DNA of 64,000 nt from Pyrocephalus nanus (lineage: Eukaryota > Chordata > Aves > Passeriformes > Tyrannidae): contig CM076266.1 in NCBI GenBank assembly GCA_038380795.1, positions 34,856,145 through 34,920,144 on the forward strand, in the 5' to 3' direction. Position 1 is the stretch's first letter, and the number at the start of each line of letters is the position of its first letter. Position numbers and translations under genes: made by a program. Below are positions 35,085 through 49,200 of this stretch, piece after piece. The notes under the pieces were generated by a model, which was not told the DNA's origin, did not search any database, and worked only from the letters and a program-made list of their open reading frames with translations.

Positions 35085-38000
35085 AAAAAGAATAAAGGTA
35101 AAATGCTATTTGGGTACCATTGGTCATAGTGGAATTTTAATGTCTGTGAAGTCAAAAACTGTAAAAATTACTAAGAATCAGTATTACTGCAGTATTTATA
35201 TATTCTCCTGCCCTGTCCAGTTTTGTGTTCTACTCTGAGACATGTGTACCCAGGGTGATGCACTTTTACAATACACAGACCTCCTGCTTTAGCCATAGGG
35301 AGAAGCAGAAGAAAGAGAGCTGAAGTGAAGTGTTCACTCTCTTCTTGCTCTTTTCTCCCTCTCTGCCTTCTTCCTGTTTTCTATCCAGCCAGAAGCCCTC
35401 TCCCTGCCACCCCATCAAGGTGACAGAGCAGAGAAATGTTCTGCTAATGGGATCTGAGTCAGGATGAGAGTGGGAGGATGGGAGCTATTTATTTCATGGG
35501 AAGAGTGGGATCCAGGTGCCTCAGACAGTAGTGTGCATGTAGGAATGGAGACTCTTAATGGGCAAATTCCATCTTCTTTCTCTTCTCTTGTCCTTTCCTT
35601 CCACCCACAATATCAGGTCAGATGTCAAGCAGAGAATTAGAGGTCACAAAGAGAGAAGCTTACATTTACACCTTCTTGAAACCCTGTTATCCTAAAAGTT
35701 AAATGGTATTGCAACAGTTTTATTTTGGTATCCAAATATTTAAATGTTGGTCTTGGTGAACTCCCTTGCTGAACTGAGACTCCTGGAATAAATCGTCTCT
35801 TACTCAATTAAAGTTTCCCTTGTGTATCATTTGTATGAACAATGCATCTATCTCATAAACTGGCCTCTTTCTTGCTGGTGAATTTAGAGTAAATGCTGGA
35901 TTGGCAGGAGGGGGACAAGAGTGGTAGGTAATAGGAAACTCGTGCTTGGCTGATGACAAATGTGTTCCGCTATGTGTGTTTTTGGCAGTTGTCTGTCCTA
36001 TCATCCATTCTTGCTTTTAGGGCAATGAAGCAGAAATGAGAGGAAGAAATAAATAACTCAGAAAACTGCACTAAAAATGGAGGTTGAAATGAGATAATGC
36101 TGAAGTTACTTCCCTTTTTTATTTGCTGAACTAACAACTTTTCTGAACTGTAACTTTGAGAAAAGTTACTTGAATAATCAAAATAAAGAATTGATGTGAA
36201 CACTAAATCTAATCTCCCATGATAAAATGAAGGTTTTAGTGACTGGAAAATACTTTTTGATTTACTTAGTATATTTTACTTCTATAAAATTCCTTGCTTT
36301 CTCTAGTTTCCATGGGTGCTGGATTGCTTCTCTCTATTGTTTCTGTAGCAAATTGGACTTTGAAGCTTCCATAAAGAGGAAAATAAAAATTAATTCAGGC
36401 TTCCAGCCTGATGCTGTCCGCTTGTCCTCATAGAAGGACTGGAATTTATACATATCAAAGCAGTTCATCTTATATAATCTAAGCAGTTCAGTTCATAGGT
36501 GGAAAAAATCAGAATACAATTGCAGAGTGTTTTATTACAAAATGGGAAAGTCATTTTATTTCCCTCCTTTTATCTTTTTTTTTCTTTAACAATTTCTGAA
36601 ATTAATTTCTGGTCTTTACCTGCCCCCCCTACCTCCCCAGAAGAGAATGCAATAGTTATTTGTTGGATTTTGATGTTGGCATCAGGAAAAAACACACAAT
36701 TACATGTCAGTCTCAGACCTCCATCTTAACTGGATAAAACACTTTGATTACACCAAAATATTCATCTTTCACATGTGAAGAATGATAAACTCCCTGGGAT
36801 TCTGAAGTGTAGGATATGGTACAAGGCTTGAGGAGCTGTCTGCTCATTTGCTTTTAAACACTCTTTTGGTCCATTAATAGTTTCCTATGAGAAATCTTTA
36901 GTTGTTGGATGATGAAATCTCAGGTGCCTCAGGTGCTCATCATTATTTCTCACCAGTGAGGATTCATCCTGTTGGCCAGTTCAAGGAAATTGGATATAAA
37001 CATATAGACGAGTGAAATTAAGCTCCTATAGAACTGTTGAAGTAAGGTGTATACAATCAAACCACTGTGAAATTGCTGATCAGGATAATATATTTCACAT
37101 TTTTCTTTCATTTACAGTGACCTTCTATCATACCAGAAGCCAGACAGAAAACAGTCACTTTGATGAGCAAAATCAAATGTGATTTTTTTTCCCTTATTGT
37201 GAGTTAGAAATATTTTTTATTGTGAGGTCCAGTAGCTTTTCTGTTTGGATCATGTTAAATAACATGTAGCAACATGAAGGTATACGAATGTCTTAAAATG
37301 GTTTAGAAGTTTGGGGATTATTTTTGTTTATTTAAGAAAAGTCTGCTTCAGTCATCCTATTCTCTTTCCTGATATCTCAGGAATTTCATCTTTCATCATC
37401 ATTGTGGGCTTCAAACTCCAATTGATGTGGACAGTGACAAAAAATGAATGAGGTTTGCAGGGATTTTTTTTGAAGAAGTTTTATTTTAAAGTGACCAGCT
37501 AAAAAGTAGTGAAATCTGAGTAGTGGTGAGGTCACAGCTTTCCCCATGGTGGGCCACATGTGTATTTCATTTGTGGGACGATTACTACTGGACAGAGATG
37601 ATATGTTCCTAGAGTAGGAGCTGGATCCCAGCAAAGAATTGTAAAGCTTTCTCCAGAGGAAAACGTAGAGACACTGATGGTGACTTGTGAGTGGACACCA
37701 GCCCACCAATCAATTAGTACTAGATCTTCCTTTCTGTGATTATTTTTTACTTTACAGTGAGTGGGGAAAAATAAGATGGGTGGGATAGACACAGGTAGGA
37801 AATCTGTCTCTGGTGTTACCACACAGCACATCTGAGTCTGTTGCTGACATACCCCACCTTTGATCTCCAGAATAAGGCTGTTTTGATTTTCATTCTCGTT
37901 AGAGCCATATTTTAGCCTGAATATGACTCAAATGATTCTGATCTTCCTTCAGTATTTAAGTGGTAGGTATTCTTCCAGAGTCCCAAGATGATGTAAAAAT

Positions 38001-39205
38001 TCCTAAGTGAATGTGGTTTTGGAATACCACAATATTCAGTGTAGTCTATTCAGTGTTATATGTGCTTGGTTTGAGTGGGACAGAAGGAACTAGATAAATA
38101 TCTTGAGTTTTATTTTATGGGCTCATCCATCTGAAACATATCATTTTATTTTTTCATCCTATGTTTTTGTGTGAAAAGTGTTAAGCTACTTTTTGAAAAG
38201 TTTGTTGGATGCTTGATTTTTGACTTATGACAGATTCTGTGTGTGTGTTTATGATTCTTTTTTACTTTCCTAAAATAAAAACCTCCTGGCAGAATTTTAT
38301 ATTCAGAAGAATAATTTTATGTTTCTAAAGAGGATAAACCTTTAGCCTCTTATTTTGTGAATTGTTATGCTGAATGGATCAGACACTTTTTGGATTAAAT
38401 CATGTATTTTAATGTATGTCAGACTAAAATACGGGGTAAATAATCTGTTCTGATCTATACTATATGAGAATTTGGACATAAACAATTCTGTATTTTTGGG
38501 AAGGAGCTAATATATTTGTCTTTTGTGAAAGAGTACAACCTCCTTTAATACTTTGTAGTTTTATTGCTAAAAGGTTTGCATAAAACTAATAAAAATTGCT
38601 CAATAGAATTTATATTTTGAAGCTTCTTCCAAGGTAGATGTTGTATCCCTTAAGTATATTTCAGCCTTGATTTTGAAGTTTCCTTTGCATTCTTTTTCTT
38701 AATAAACTTTATGTATTACTCTCATACTCTCAAAATAAAAGCAACACGCCCCTCAACCCCTTTAAATCTTCAAGGTTTTTTTGATTTTAGTTTTAATGTG
38801 TTTATTTAAATGCTTCAGAGGGTAAAGAATTAAGAATAGAAGTTTGCATTGCAAGGATTGTGAAGCTATCCATAATTTTAACAAAGCCATTGCTAGTGCT
38901 TTGGAAAGGCTTTTCTTTAATCACATATTTAATGCTGCAGCAATCAGAAACGGATAATGGTGCTTCTTTAGTAGCTTGGAAAACAGGAACAATGGCTATT
39001 GCAGTGGTTCTTAACTGTCAGTCTAATATAACTAAACACCTATTAAGAGCAAAGGAAGATGAGTTTGTCTCCTATTTTGAACAGTTTCCATCATCCTCTA
39101 TTACTTCTTGATGTAATACATGACAAGAATTTACCTGTTATTGTACTGATGAATATCTCATCTTGCTGTGATGGCTAAAATCTTTGCTATTTGATGCGAA
39201 AAACC

Positions 39206-39240
39206 TAGAAGGGTCTTGAAGATCATTAGATCCTTTTATG
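39206..39240 (-). mobile_element. Possible CR1 3'-end remnant
   Basis: AGAAGGGTCTTGAAGATCAT followed by TAGATCC resembles the reverse complement of the last bases of CR1 (AGAAGGGACCTTGAAGATCA with TCTAGTTCC). Only about 30 bases match and the ATTCTATG-type end is not seen, so chance is possible. Confidence 0.35.
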
Positions 39241-41693
39241 CCTTTTTATTAAAAGAAAATGTGCCCTTTTCTTTTAATAACTACATATTGAATATCCTCT
39301 TCAAACTGGGTAGAAATCTGAATTACAGGTTACAGTCCAACCCTGGAACTTTGTCAGGGAAAATTTGGTTAAAGTGATTTTCACATTCTCCAATTTATGT
39401 AACAACATTCTCGTTTTTAATTTAAGAAATAACAAAGAGTACCACGAATTTTTTTTTTTTCCTTCAGCAAGCATATTACAGAATATCTTCATTGAAATCA
39501 CACACTTTAGTCTGAAGTTTTAACTTTCTATGGCTCTATGAATAGCCACAGAAATAGGATGCCTGTGGCCACAAGAGGACATTCTGAATACAGGTCCATA
39601 AGTATTTAATTGCTTAAAGGAGAGCAAAATCAAAACATATTGTTGAAAGAGATGCACCACAGAATATCTTAAAAACAAATCAGGAAAAGAATTTTTTCTG
39701 AGAGCAGAAAATTAATTTTCAAATGCTTACTCTAAGTAAAACATGAACTTTGGGGACCTAATTGAGGGTTTTATCTAGTAGGAAGTAATGGAAAGATTAC
39801 ATTGAATTGAAAGACTGCATTTAATTGAATTTGGTTCCAAATTTCCTTCAGATTTTTTAATTATCTGTAATTTACTGTAAGTAAAAGTTGTGTTAGAATC
39901 ACTTTTTACTTAGGATAGCAGAAATAACCAACAAAAAAATCCCAATTCATTGTGGAACTGAAGATGAATGGAGGAATACATTGCTTATAGACAGGGCATT
40001 CCAGTTTGTGCTACTGGATTGAAGATCAGCCTAGGCAAATCTTCCAGTGGTGAAACACTTGTGAATTTCCTACCAAAATTGCAAATTGCATGGCACTAGC
40101 TTGTTTAAAGGAAAAGATATCTAACTAGTGCTGTTGAATGACAGAAGAGAATTCAATTTAATTTTTGCTACAATTTTAAAGACCTGAACATGTTCTACAT
40201 ATATAGTATTTTGCCTCACTTTCCAAGAATAAGGAGAAACAGTGGAGAACTTCAGTAATTCGGGTGTGATTTTTTGGGTAAATTCTTTTACTTGCTTTTT
40301 AACTTCATTATCACTAAGATTAGTAAGAAAAGGTCAGATGCTTGCTAAATGTGAGACAAATATTATCCCAATCATGATCCTCCCATATGGAAAAAAACTG
40401 AGCTTCCTCTGTATGAACCTTGTCAACTGTCAAGTGATTGTGAGATGCTGGTCAGTCAGAGCAGCATTTCAGTATGCTGACTAGATCCTGATGGATCAAG
40501 AGCTGTAAGGATTACAGAAACAGATTTTTTATATGCTAAATTGATGAGTTTCCCTGGCTCAGAGTGGAAACTTGATTCAGTACTTGAGATCTGTGTTTTA
40601 AAAGGAGGGTTGGCTGATGATGAACTCTTTCAGTTTTTTGTAAAAGTGTTCTTTTTTTCAAATAGAATATCACCTTTTCCCCGAATGAGACATTTGAGAG
40701 ATACTTTGTGCATTCAATAGAAGATTCAGGCAGTTAGGAAAATGTCCATCAAATCACTATTAGTTATAAATTAAATCAATAATAGGCAGTGATTCACATA
40801 TTGGACATAAAATAAAGTATTGAGGTAGTAGGAATCTGTCCATTAATGCTCTCTGTATGAGCTTTTCAGTAACAGAAGTAGTAAATTCATCATAAACCTT
40901 TGTCTACAGGAACAAGAAACCTGGTGGTTTTTCCTTCACCCACTCTTCTAGGACCTCAGAGTGAACGACTTCCTTGCTACAGAGTCTGCACTGGACTGGA
41001 TGTCTCTGTTAAAAAGAAATGGGGCAAAATGTCTTTACTTATCTCTGGGGTGGAGAATAAATACTTATAAACAGGGTGCATAAACACCATGTGGGATGCA
41101 TATAATTAGTATATATGTGCATATGATCCCACACACAAAATGGTGCTGGGGATCCTGAGAGTGGGGAAACATTTATACTCAGAATACGCTGTTAAATCTC
41201 TAGCTCCCTTTCCTGAACCACTGCAGTTGCAAGGCATCTTGAGCAACTTCATACAATCCATGGAAGGCAAGATATGTAAACTGTGATGTTTTTAAAGGAG
41301 CGCTAAGTAAAGTAAGTGGTTGCTTCAGGCTGGATAGGCTAAAGAAGAGATTGCTACTCTGTAAGATCTCTGAAAGTCAGGCTAGCAAACATACTGTAAG
41401 AATACATCAGGGTAGCTGGACAGCTGGGTTGGAGCACAAATAAAAAAGACCTAACCTCTATCTTTGTGCTTAGTTGAATCTAAAGAAAGTCTTAAGAAAA
41501 AAAAAGTCTGACATTACTGTGACATCAGTTCTGTCCTTTTGTGCAGCTTTTGATGTGCTGTAATTGTCTTCCTGGCATTCACAGTGAATCACATTAATTT
41601 TGCTTTTAACTCTTATGAAATTCAATAGAAAAATATGCAAATGGTTCAGGAGGATGTGTAGAATTCAAAAGAGGTGTTACATGGTGGTGTGTT

Positions 41694-41767
41694 TTTTGGT
41701 GTTTTTTTTGTTTGTTTGTTTGTTTGTTTGGGTTTGTTGTTGTTGTTGTTGTTGGTTTTTTTTTCAG
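41694..41767 (+). repeat. (TTTG)n and (TTG)n microsatellite ending in TTTTTTTTTCAG
   Basis: About six TTTG units (41706-41730) and seven TTG units (41733-41754) are followed by nine T bases and CAG (41765-41767). The end has the form of a strong splice acceptor. No coding sequence with family resemblance follows, although a 78-codon frame opens at 41900. Confidence 0.85.
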
Positions 41768-43173
41768 AAGTGAAAGAGTAGCTTCATTGTCTTTTCAAGA
41801 CTGCTTTATTCATCTTTCATAAATCAGGAGTCAGTTTCCTCCCCAAAATTTGAATTGTATTTTTTCCAGCTGCTGATTATATTCTAGTGTCTCTAGTCTG
41901 TGTGGAAGGAAGAAGAGATTCCTGTTGTTGTTATTATTTCATTGCATACATTCCTCCATGACAAAATGGGTTGTTCCCTTATGGATTTTCTTAAAAATGA
42001 AACCATCACAGTAATATTAACTGATTTAGTCAGTTATGCAGAGAGGAGATTAACTTTGCTCTTAGAGTTTATTTGTGAATGGATTTGTTGCTGTAACTTT
42101 GATACGTCAGGGATCCAATGCATCTTACAGGAGTAAGGTTTATGGGGTGACACTGCCTTCATTATAGTCTGGAGATACATATTTGCTTGTCAAGACCTAC
42201 AAACCAAGCTATTCACATGTTGAGAAAATCTTCTCTCCCAAAAAATGATTTGTACTTCCATTTACATGTCAACAAAATACTTTGTGGATGACCATGCAGA
42301 AAGGTGAAGTATATGAGCTACCTCTCTGGGTGCCATCTACATGAGTTTGAAGTACCCTTTCAGTACCTAATACCATATGCATGAATAAGTCAAACCCAAG
42401 TAAGATGCCCCACTGATGATATGATAAGCATGATCCATATGCATGGTACTTGAAATACCTATTACCCACCTTGGACTGGATCACTGACTAAGAAGAAATT
42501 ATAAATTCTGGTAACTGTCCTTCTACTTGTAGTATAATATTGAGGTATTCTGCATAAAATTTAGGTAAGTTAGGTAACAGGGCTAAGAAGGTTTTATCTG
42601 CTGATGGTTATTAGTTGGAAATTATTATTATTTTTTATTTTATTCTAAAGGGAATTTCTGCACACTATTTGACATCCTGTCAATAAGCTGGACAATACTT
42701 TTGCTGAGGGAATGGTACAATCCAAAACAAGTCACTTTGCCAGAGAGGGAGTCCTGTGAAATGCAGAGAAGGAACTCACAGAGATGGGAGGTGAATGGCT
42801 TGGTCTGACACTTGTCACTTTCTTGAATTTATGGAATTTTCACTAGAAGTGTCATTCCTCTGAGGCATAATAAAAAGAATATATGAACTGATGTTGATAT
42901 AAGTAGGATGGCTTAAATAATGCTTCAGTAATTAACACCTGTGGCATCAGATAATTTCTGAGAAGTTTTCTTGAATTCTACCCCCCAGCTGTTCAGTCTC
43001 TCCTGTTCAAAGACTGATTCTAAACCCACATGAGGATTTTTTTCCCGTTTTGAGTGGGATGGGATGTAGATGAGAGGACGAACCAACTCACAGAACCTTG
43101 CCTTTGCATGAATGTTACCACTGGAGGGGAGATATGCATCTATTCAAACTGCATCATGTTTGGCTTGATGACA

Positions 43174-43245
43174 ATGCAAATGTATATTGAAATGTATCGC
43201 TTGCTGTTGACCTGCTCTGAATAGAGGATCAGGTTATATATAAAG
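43174..43245 (+). promoter_or_regulatory. Octamer plus TATA box, promoter-like module
   Basis: A perfect octamer ATGCAAAT (43174-43181), the site of POU-domain factors, lies 55 bases upstream of a consensus TATA box TATATAAAG (43237-43245). This order and spacing occur in immunoglobulin, histone and snRNA promoters. A start site would be expected near 43270-43275. The transcript beyond it is not recognisable. Both motifs occur by chance in AT-rich DNA, so support is weak. Confidence 0.25.
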
Positions 43246-46200
43246 GCATTGGCCTCTCATCCTGTGTGCTTCTGGAAGTTACTCAGTACTGAGAGAACAC
43301 GAGCACTGCCCTGACTGACTTTGCTTTGATTTTGCATCTTGATTCTGACAGATGCCTTTGCCAGAATAACTTGTCATCTGGAAAGAGAGAACAGTCTTAC
43401 TGCCCACACTCCCTGCCAGAGAGTTTCCCACTGGAATACTTGTGTGTTTTTCTTTTACGAAATCAAGTGAGAAGGGAAAGTAAAGACACAGATGCACCGT
43501 AAATGGCTATTGAGAGTAATTTTAATATCTCACAGCTCTGACCTAGGAGCAAGCTATTACCCATCAGCTGTACTGCACTAAGTACAAAATAGAAACAACT
43601 AAGGGCAGTTACTGTGGAGAAAACACTTTGTGCCAACTCTCTATCCTGTGGGAACTTCTGTTCCTAAAGCTTTGAGAAGAATGTAGCATTTAATGTCTGG
43701 GAGGCTAAAGAGGGTATTGGTCATTAAGGTGCACTTCATGGATATTTCTCCTGCTGTATTTGTGACTAATATGGGCCCCTGGGGGCTGCCTGAGGGATAA
43801 AATGATGCTGAATTAAGCATTGGCTACCGTTGCAGTCACAGGGAGCTGGTAATGTGAGGAGAAGGTGGGCACCATGTAGGGGAAAGCAAGGAGATTTAGG
43901 ACAAATTGGCAATATGCCTGCTAATTAGAGAGTGAAAAAATAGACGTTTCTGCTTGGCAGGTATGTTTGAGGTGCCAAATTCTCCAGAGTGCATCAGCTT
44001 GAACCTTTCCTTTTAAGCCCTATTCCCACAGTTTGAGTTGCTTTTACTTACGAGAAAGGTATGTCTGATGTATTTGTGCACTTGGGGATAGGTGTACCTT
44101 TCCGATAAAGTCTGCAAGTGAGGTTGTGTGTGGGAAATACTGAAAAATTACTGATCCTTCTAAAAGGTTTTTAGCCTTAATGTTATCTTAGTCTGTTTCT
44201 GCTCACACCTGAGGTTCTGCAAGTGCTGGGTTTGGTAACAGGAGAGGCCTAAGGGGTTTCTGACCTTAGTTCTTCTGCATCCCATCCCATGCTCTGAAGT
44301 TATACAAAAATAACCAGGATAGGGGGGGCGTATGGTAAACTGAACTGACTCACATTTAGAAACTACTTAAAAAGTATTATTTTCGTGCTATGAAGGGAAG
44401 GAAGGGAGTATATTATTCCAATGGCAAGATTGTTTGTGTGCTGTTTGGGGAGTGGACAATGAGCAGCAATACAAGGTTGACATCTCCCCAAGTTAGCTTT
44501 CAAAACAAAACATTCCTGGAACCACGGCTTAAATTTTTTCTTTATTTGTCCAAGAAGTCTTTGCTGTTTACCCGGGAATTGTTAATTAACAGTGTATCAC
44601 TATCTTCAACCTTCAGCCTTTTATGATAACTAAAAGTGTGTCTCTTTAAACTCATTGCCATGTCTTCACCTGTTTGTATAAATACTTTGAAAAGATATAT
44701 TCATTGGCTGTATTGTATTGTTGCTTGTTGACTCCTGTATGTTGTGCCTATGCACACGTGTATTTTCGAGTACATTACTCTGAAAACTGAGACCCTGCAG
44801 TAGTTCCATAACTGACATTGAAATGTAATGGTTGATATTTCAAGGTAGGTATTTTTAATTTTCTTTTTTAAACACTGATGAAACCCAGTGCATAAAACTC
44901 TTCCAGGTTCCATTACGTTCAAAATCTTGCAGGTGATATTTTAAGATTGAAAGGTTTCTGAGAATTAATTTCCAAATGTGAAAGAGAAGGACAGTGGCTT
45001 CAGTTTTGTTTGTTGTTCTTCAGTGAATGTTACAATGCCACACCATCAAAGCCAATCCTCTGGCATCTTCATGGTCACTTTCATTCGTTTTTCTATTAAA
45101 ACTGTCAAAATGGTACAATATGACTTGAGATGAATGAAAGTTGCAAAGTTTTATTAAATATATGGATATGTTGCACTTGGCAGTTGGCTCGTTGTCTGTG
45201 GAAGAGGAGGAACACTTGAACACCTGAACACTTTACTGTGTTTGCTTACTATGTAAGCAGTGTAAAAACTGAAGGTTAAGATCGTAGTGATGATTTTGGT
45301 GAAGGCAAACAAACCTTGAACAAGAGAATGACAGCTCTTACAGAGAAGTGGGGAGGTGGGAAAGGATAGGAGAACTTCATGAACTACACTATTGCTTTAT
45401 AGAAAAGCAAACACAACTTATCAAAACCAAGGCTGTTTAGCTGTGAATGAGAGTTAAAAGCCGTGAGTTCACACCTAATTTAAGTGAAAGAGTGGACTCT
45501 GAAACATTTGTCTCCATCCTTTCTTGCTGCTTCCCTTTCTCACTCAATGCTCTTTGCTCATTCTCACACATCCCTGTTTTTACTAACCTGTCTCACAAAG
45601 GGATTTCCCTTGGCATTCTCATTTAATAACGGAGAAATCTAAATTTCTGGGTTTACATAAATTTACTGCCAGCCTCCAGGCTTGTCTTGCTGCACCTGTA
45701 GTTCAAAATAAATTGCCATACACTAATAGCAGCTTGAGAATAATATTGTGTTTCATATTTTTTTATCTGTTGCAATATTATCTGATAAAGAAACTATCTT
45801 TTCCATGCATAATCAAGGAAGAAAGGAATGATTTATCCTTTCTCCTGACATAGAAAGAAGAGAGATAGAGAAGGATGAAAGTGGAAAGACTGCTTTGGCC
45901 CCTGTGTAAACTGAAATTTTATGTCACTAGTTATTACATTCAAGCCCTTAGAGAAGGTGCAGTTGCTGTAGCTTTGTAATTCTGTAATATAGCAACATCC
46001 AATGCAGGTTCCTCTTCACTTTTGCTCCTTCCCAGTATATCACTCACATTTGGTCTCCACTTTGTAAGCAGTGTGAGCCAATGTCTGCTGGAATTCTTGT
46101 AATTATACTGAAAATCTTTGTACCTGATGGTGCCTCCCCTGGGGGAGAATTTGGGCTAGAAAGAGCAAGATTTTTGTTAGGGGGTGGAAAAAATTCTCAT

Positions 46201-49200
46201 GCTTGCAGGGAGATGCTGAAAACATGTGTTTGAAAACATACTGCCCTCCTTCAACCCTGAAACATTCCATGAGTATGTTTCCTAAACTAGTCTAGTGAAT
46301 TTAGGTGAATTGCTCCCAATTCTTGAGCAGCTGTATTTATAATATGATCTTGCAGAGCAATGCACAGTCTATCTTAATAATGCAGGGTTGTCTAAATAGA
46401 TTACACAGCTTTTACAAAATTCAGCTTTTCAGTGCCAGAAAGGCAGAGTCAGATGTATTCAGAGCACAGCACAGGTGTAACAGACTCTGAGCCTTCTCCT
46501 AAAATGGCTGCAAATCTACTTATTGTTCATACAGCTCTAAAACCTCTTTTGTCTCTGAAGAGGAAAGAGGGTTGTTTGTACCGTGAGATTTGATGTATCT
46601 AACTGAGCCTTGGTTTGTAATTTACACATCTACATAATCCCTGCAGAGAGGGAGGTGCTCTGAGGTGTTCTCTCGGGATTCTTATCTTCCTCTATTGACA
46701 GAGAGGAGAAATGGAGGGGAAGGCAGTCTTCCCTTATATTTAGTTGCAAAGAAATGGGTATATCCCCTTCTCTCCCATTACCCATGCAGATGAATGTTTT
46801 ATTCAAGCTGACTAATTTCCGGACATGGAAAAAAATATTTGAGAAAATATGTGAGGATTTAAAAGCAAAGGGAAAAGCTGTTGAGCAGAGCAGGCAAAAT
46901 GCCTGTGTGTGTTTGTTAGAAGCATTAGAGCCCATGGAGGGAACAGTAGGGACTAGAATTAAACAGCTTTGAAAGCCATTCCACTACTGATGTATAAACT
47001 GCAAGGTGGAGTAAAAAACCAATGCTCTTATCTCAACAGCATGAGCCTTGCAATCAAGGCTTTGTTTTTAATTGTCACCTAGACTGTCAGCCAGTTTAGT
47101 GTTCTCACACAGAAAAGTGAATTTATCCTCATGGTCACATCATGAGCTAAAGATGCTTAGGCACACCCAGCCCAGTCTCTGCTTGCTGTCCCTCATAGCA
47201 GGTTCCTCTGCAGAGCTCAGGATGTACTTCCAGAAGGGTCATCAGGAATGCTTTGCTCTTGAGAAAGTGCTTAATTTTTATTTAGATCCCCACTTCCTCC
47301 TTTTTAGCCTGTACCGATGGGAAAAAAAAAAATTCCATCTGCTGATCTTCGAATCAAGAGGGACTTGTTAGGTGGATTTTTTGTTGATATGATTGGAAAA
47401 AAGTCTGTTTGGTTCTAGAAATGGAAACCCAGGTCCTTTAGATTTTCCAGAAAATTTCAATATTTCAGTTACATTAAAATAATAAGTCCCTAGTTGCTTT
47501 ATCAATTGATATATGTGTTTAAGGAGACCACACACTATTTACATCAACTTCCTCCAACGTTTCTTTTGAACTAACTATATCAGAAAAACCATAATTGTCT
47601 TCTCTCCATCTTTAATACTAATACCAACCAACAATGGCTTTGGTGAAACTTTTGAAACAGGTCATATAAAAATCAATGCTAAGTAATCCAAAGGACAGTC
47701 AAATCCATTACAAAACCAAGTTACAAACCCTCATCAGACCACTCATATCAATGGAACCCATTACTGGCTTAAAATTCTGATAACCTTGGGGTAGCAGAGG
47801 TGATACTTATCAGTATAAAAGCTTCAGTCCTAGCTTTTATAGATGTGATGGAAGTCACAGTGTTCAGATTTTAAATAGCTTTTTTTCTGTTTAAGAAGAA
47901 GAACATGATTTTTTTCCCCTCTGCCTGAAAAACAGTTGCATTCCCTACAATCTGGACATTTTTGGTAAGATCACTGCTGTTCATGGCTATTATTTAAAAT
48001 TCCAAAAATACTTGAGCTTAGTTCTACTAAGCTCTATCTTCCTACAGATTTTTTTTTTTTTATGTGGATGTTTGGGACCATTAAAAATATATTTAAAATG
48101 CAATATGAGTAAGGTACTACCGTTAAAATACCAAGAAAATGTCTTTTATTACTTTTTGTCTAAAGGATAAAGGCCTTTATGACATTTTTTCACAGACATC
48201 TAACACGTCAGTATGACATGTTTGGGAAACTTCTAGCTTGTAACAGTCAATGTGTATTTGTTGAGTAATGTCAAACCAATCTGATTTCTTTCAGTGACAA
48301 GGTAACAGGCCTCTTGCATAGCAAAAGGAAACAGATGTTGCATATCTTTAGTAAAGCTTTGTTATTGATTTGCACCAAGACTAAAATAGATTAATACATT
48401 TAGTTGTAACTAGTAAAAAACAGTTTCAGTAGTACTGGGACAGAAGAACAGAGTGGAAGAGCGAACAAAGTAGGATGCTTCAGGGATCCATCCGATCTGA
48501 AATACAATACAATGTTTTCATCAGTTACTATGATGACAAAATTGAAGATACTGCCTCAATTTTATGCTCCTATTTAACCTGAGGAACAACTGTTCAGGTA
48601 GCAGTTCAGAAAAAAGATCTGTGAGGTAGTGTGGATCAAAAGCTGAACAGAAGATAACAGTGAAACACAACTGCCAGAAAGAGATAGGTAAATGAAATGA
48701 AAGAGCTGGAAAACTGAAATTCTCAACATCGGTAAAAACATAGTTAGAATGTGGTGGCAAGTTTTGATTTAGAAGGCAATGATGCACACGGTGATCACTT
48801 GCCTGGCATGTGACAATCATGTGGCAATCGAAGCCAGCACATGATAATAGTAAGAGCTACTCTGCTGAGTTCACTGAGCACAAGATAATTTAGGAAGAGC
48901 CCAGAGCAGGAATCCTAGGAGTGCACTTGATTCCTTATCCTTGTTTTTACAAAACTGAGGTCACTGTTGGTTAAAATTGACATTTTCCACTCCCACTCCT
49001 GTTCACTACAGGCAGGTTTTAAAGTATTCTAAGGATTTTAACTCCAATGCCAGTTAAGTAATAACCACTAAAGAACTTATTTTCTCTTTGCCTGCTGCTC
49101 CTCCTTGGGGAGAAAGCCACTTTCATGGTGGCTGCCATTGCTCTTATTGCTAAAATTTGAGATAAAGGGATGTAAAATTAATATTATGAAGTTGAAACAA

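Larger units (their letters stand above)
33078..41693. other. Unassigned non-coding sequence
   Basis: No gene is recognised in 8.6 kb. Frames such as 34823-35155 and 37386-37709 (both minus) resemble nothing known. Local features are a palindromic tandem repeat at 35035-35084, a T12 run at 39449-39460, and a weak CR1-like 3' fragment at 39206-39240. The stretch 34680-34880 is purine-rich on the plus strand. Confidence 0.6.

Noticed and set aside
40821..40832. TGAGGTAGTAGG, identical to the first 12 bases of let-7
   Set aside because: The bases after it do not match let-7 and no complementary arm lies within 80 bases on either side, so no precursor hairpin can form.
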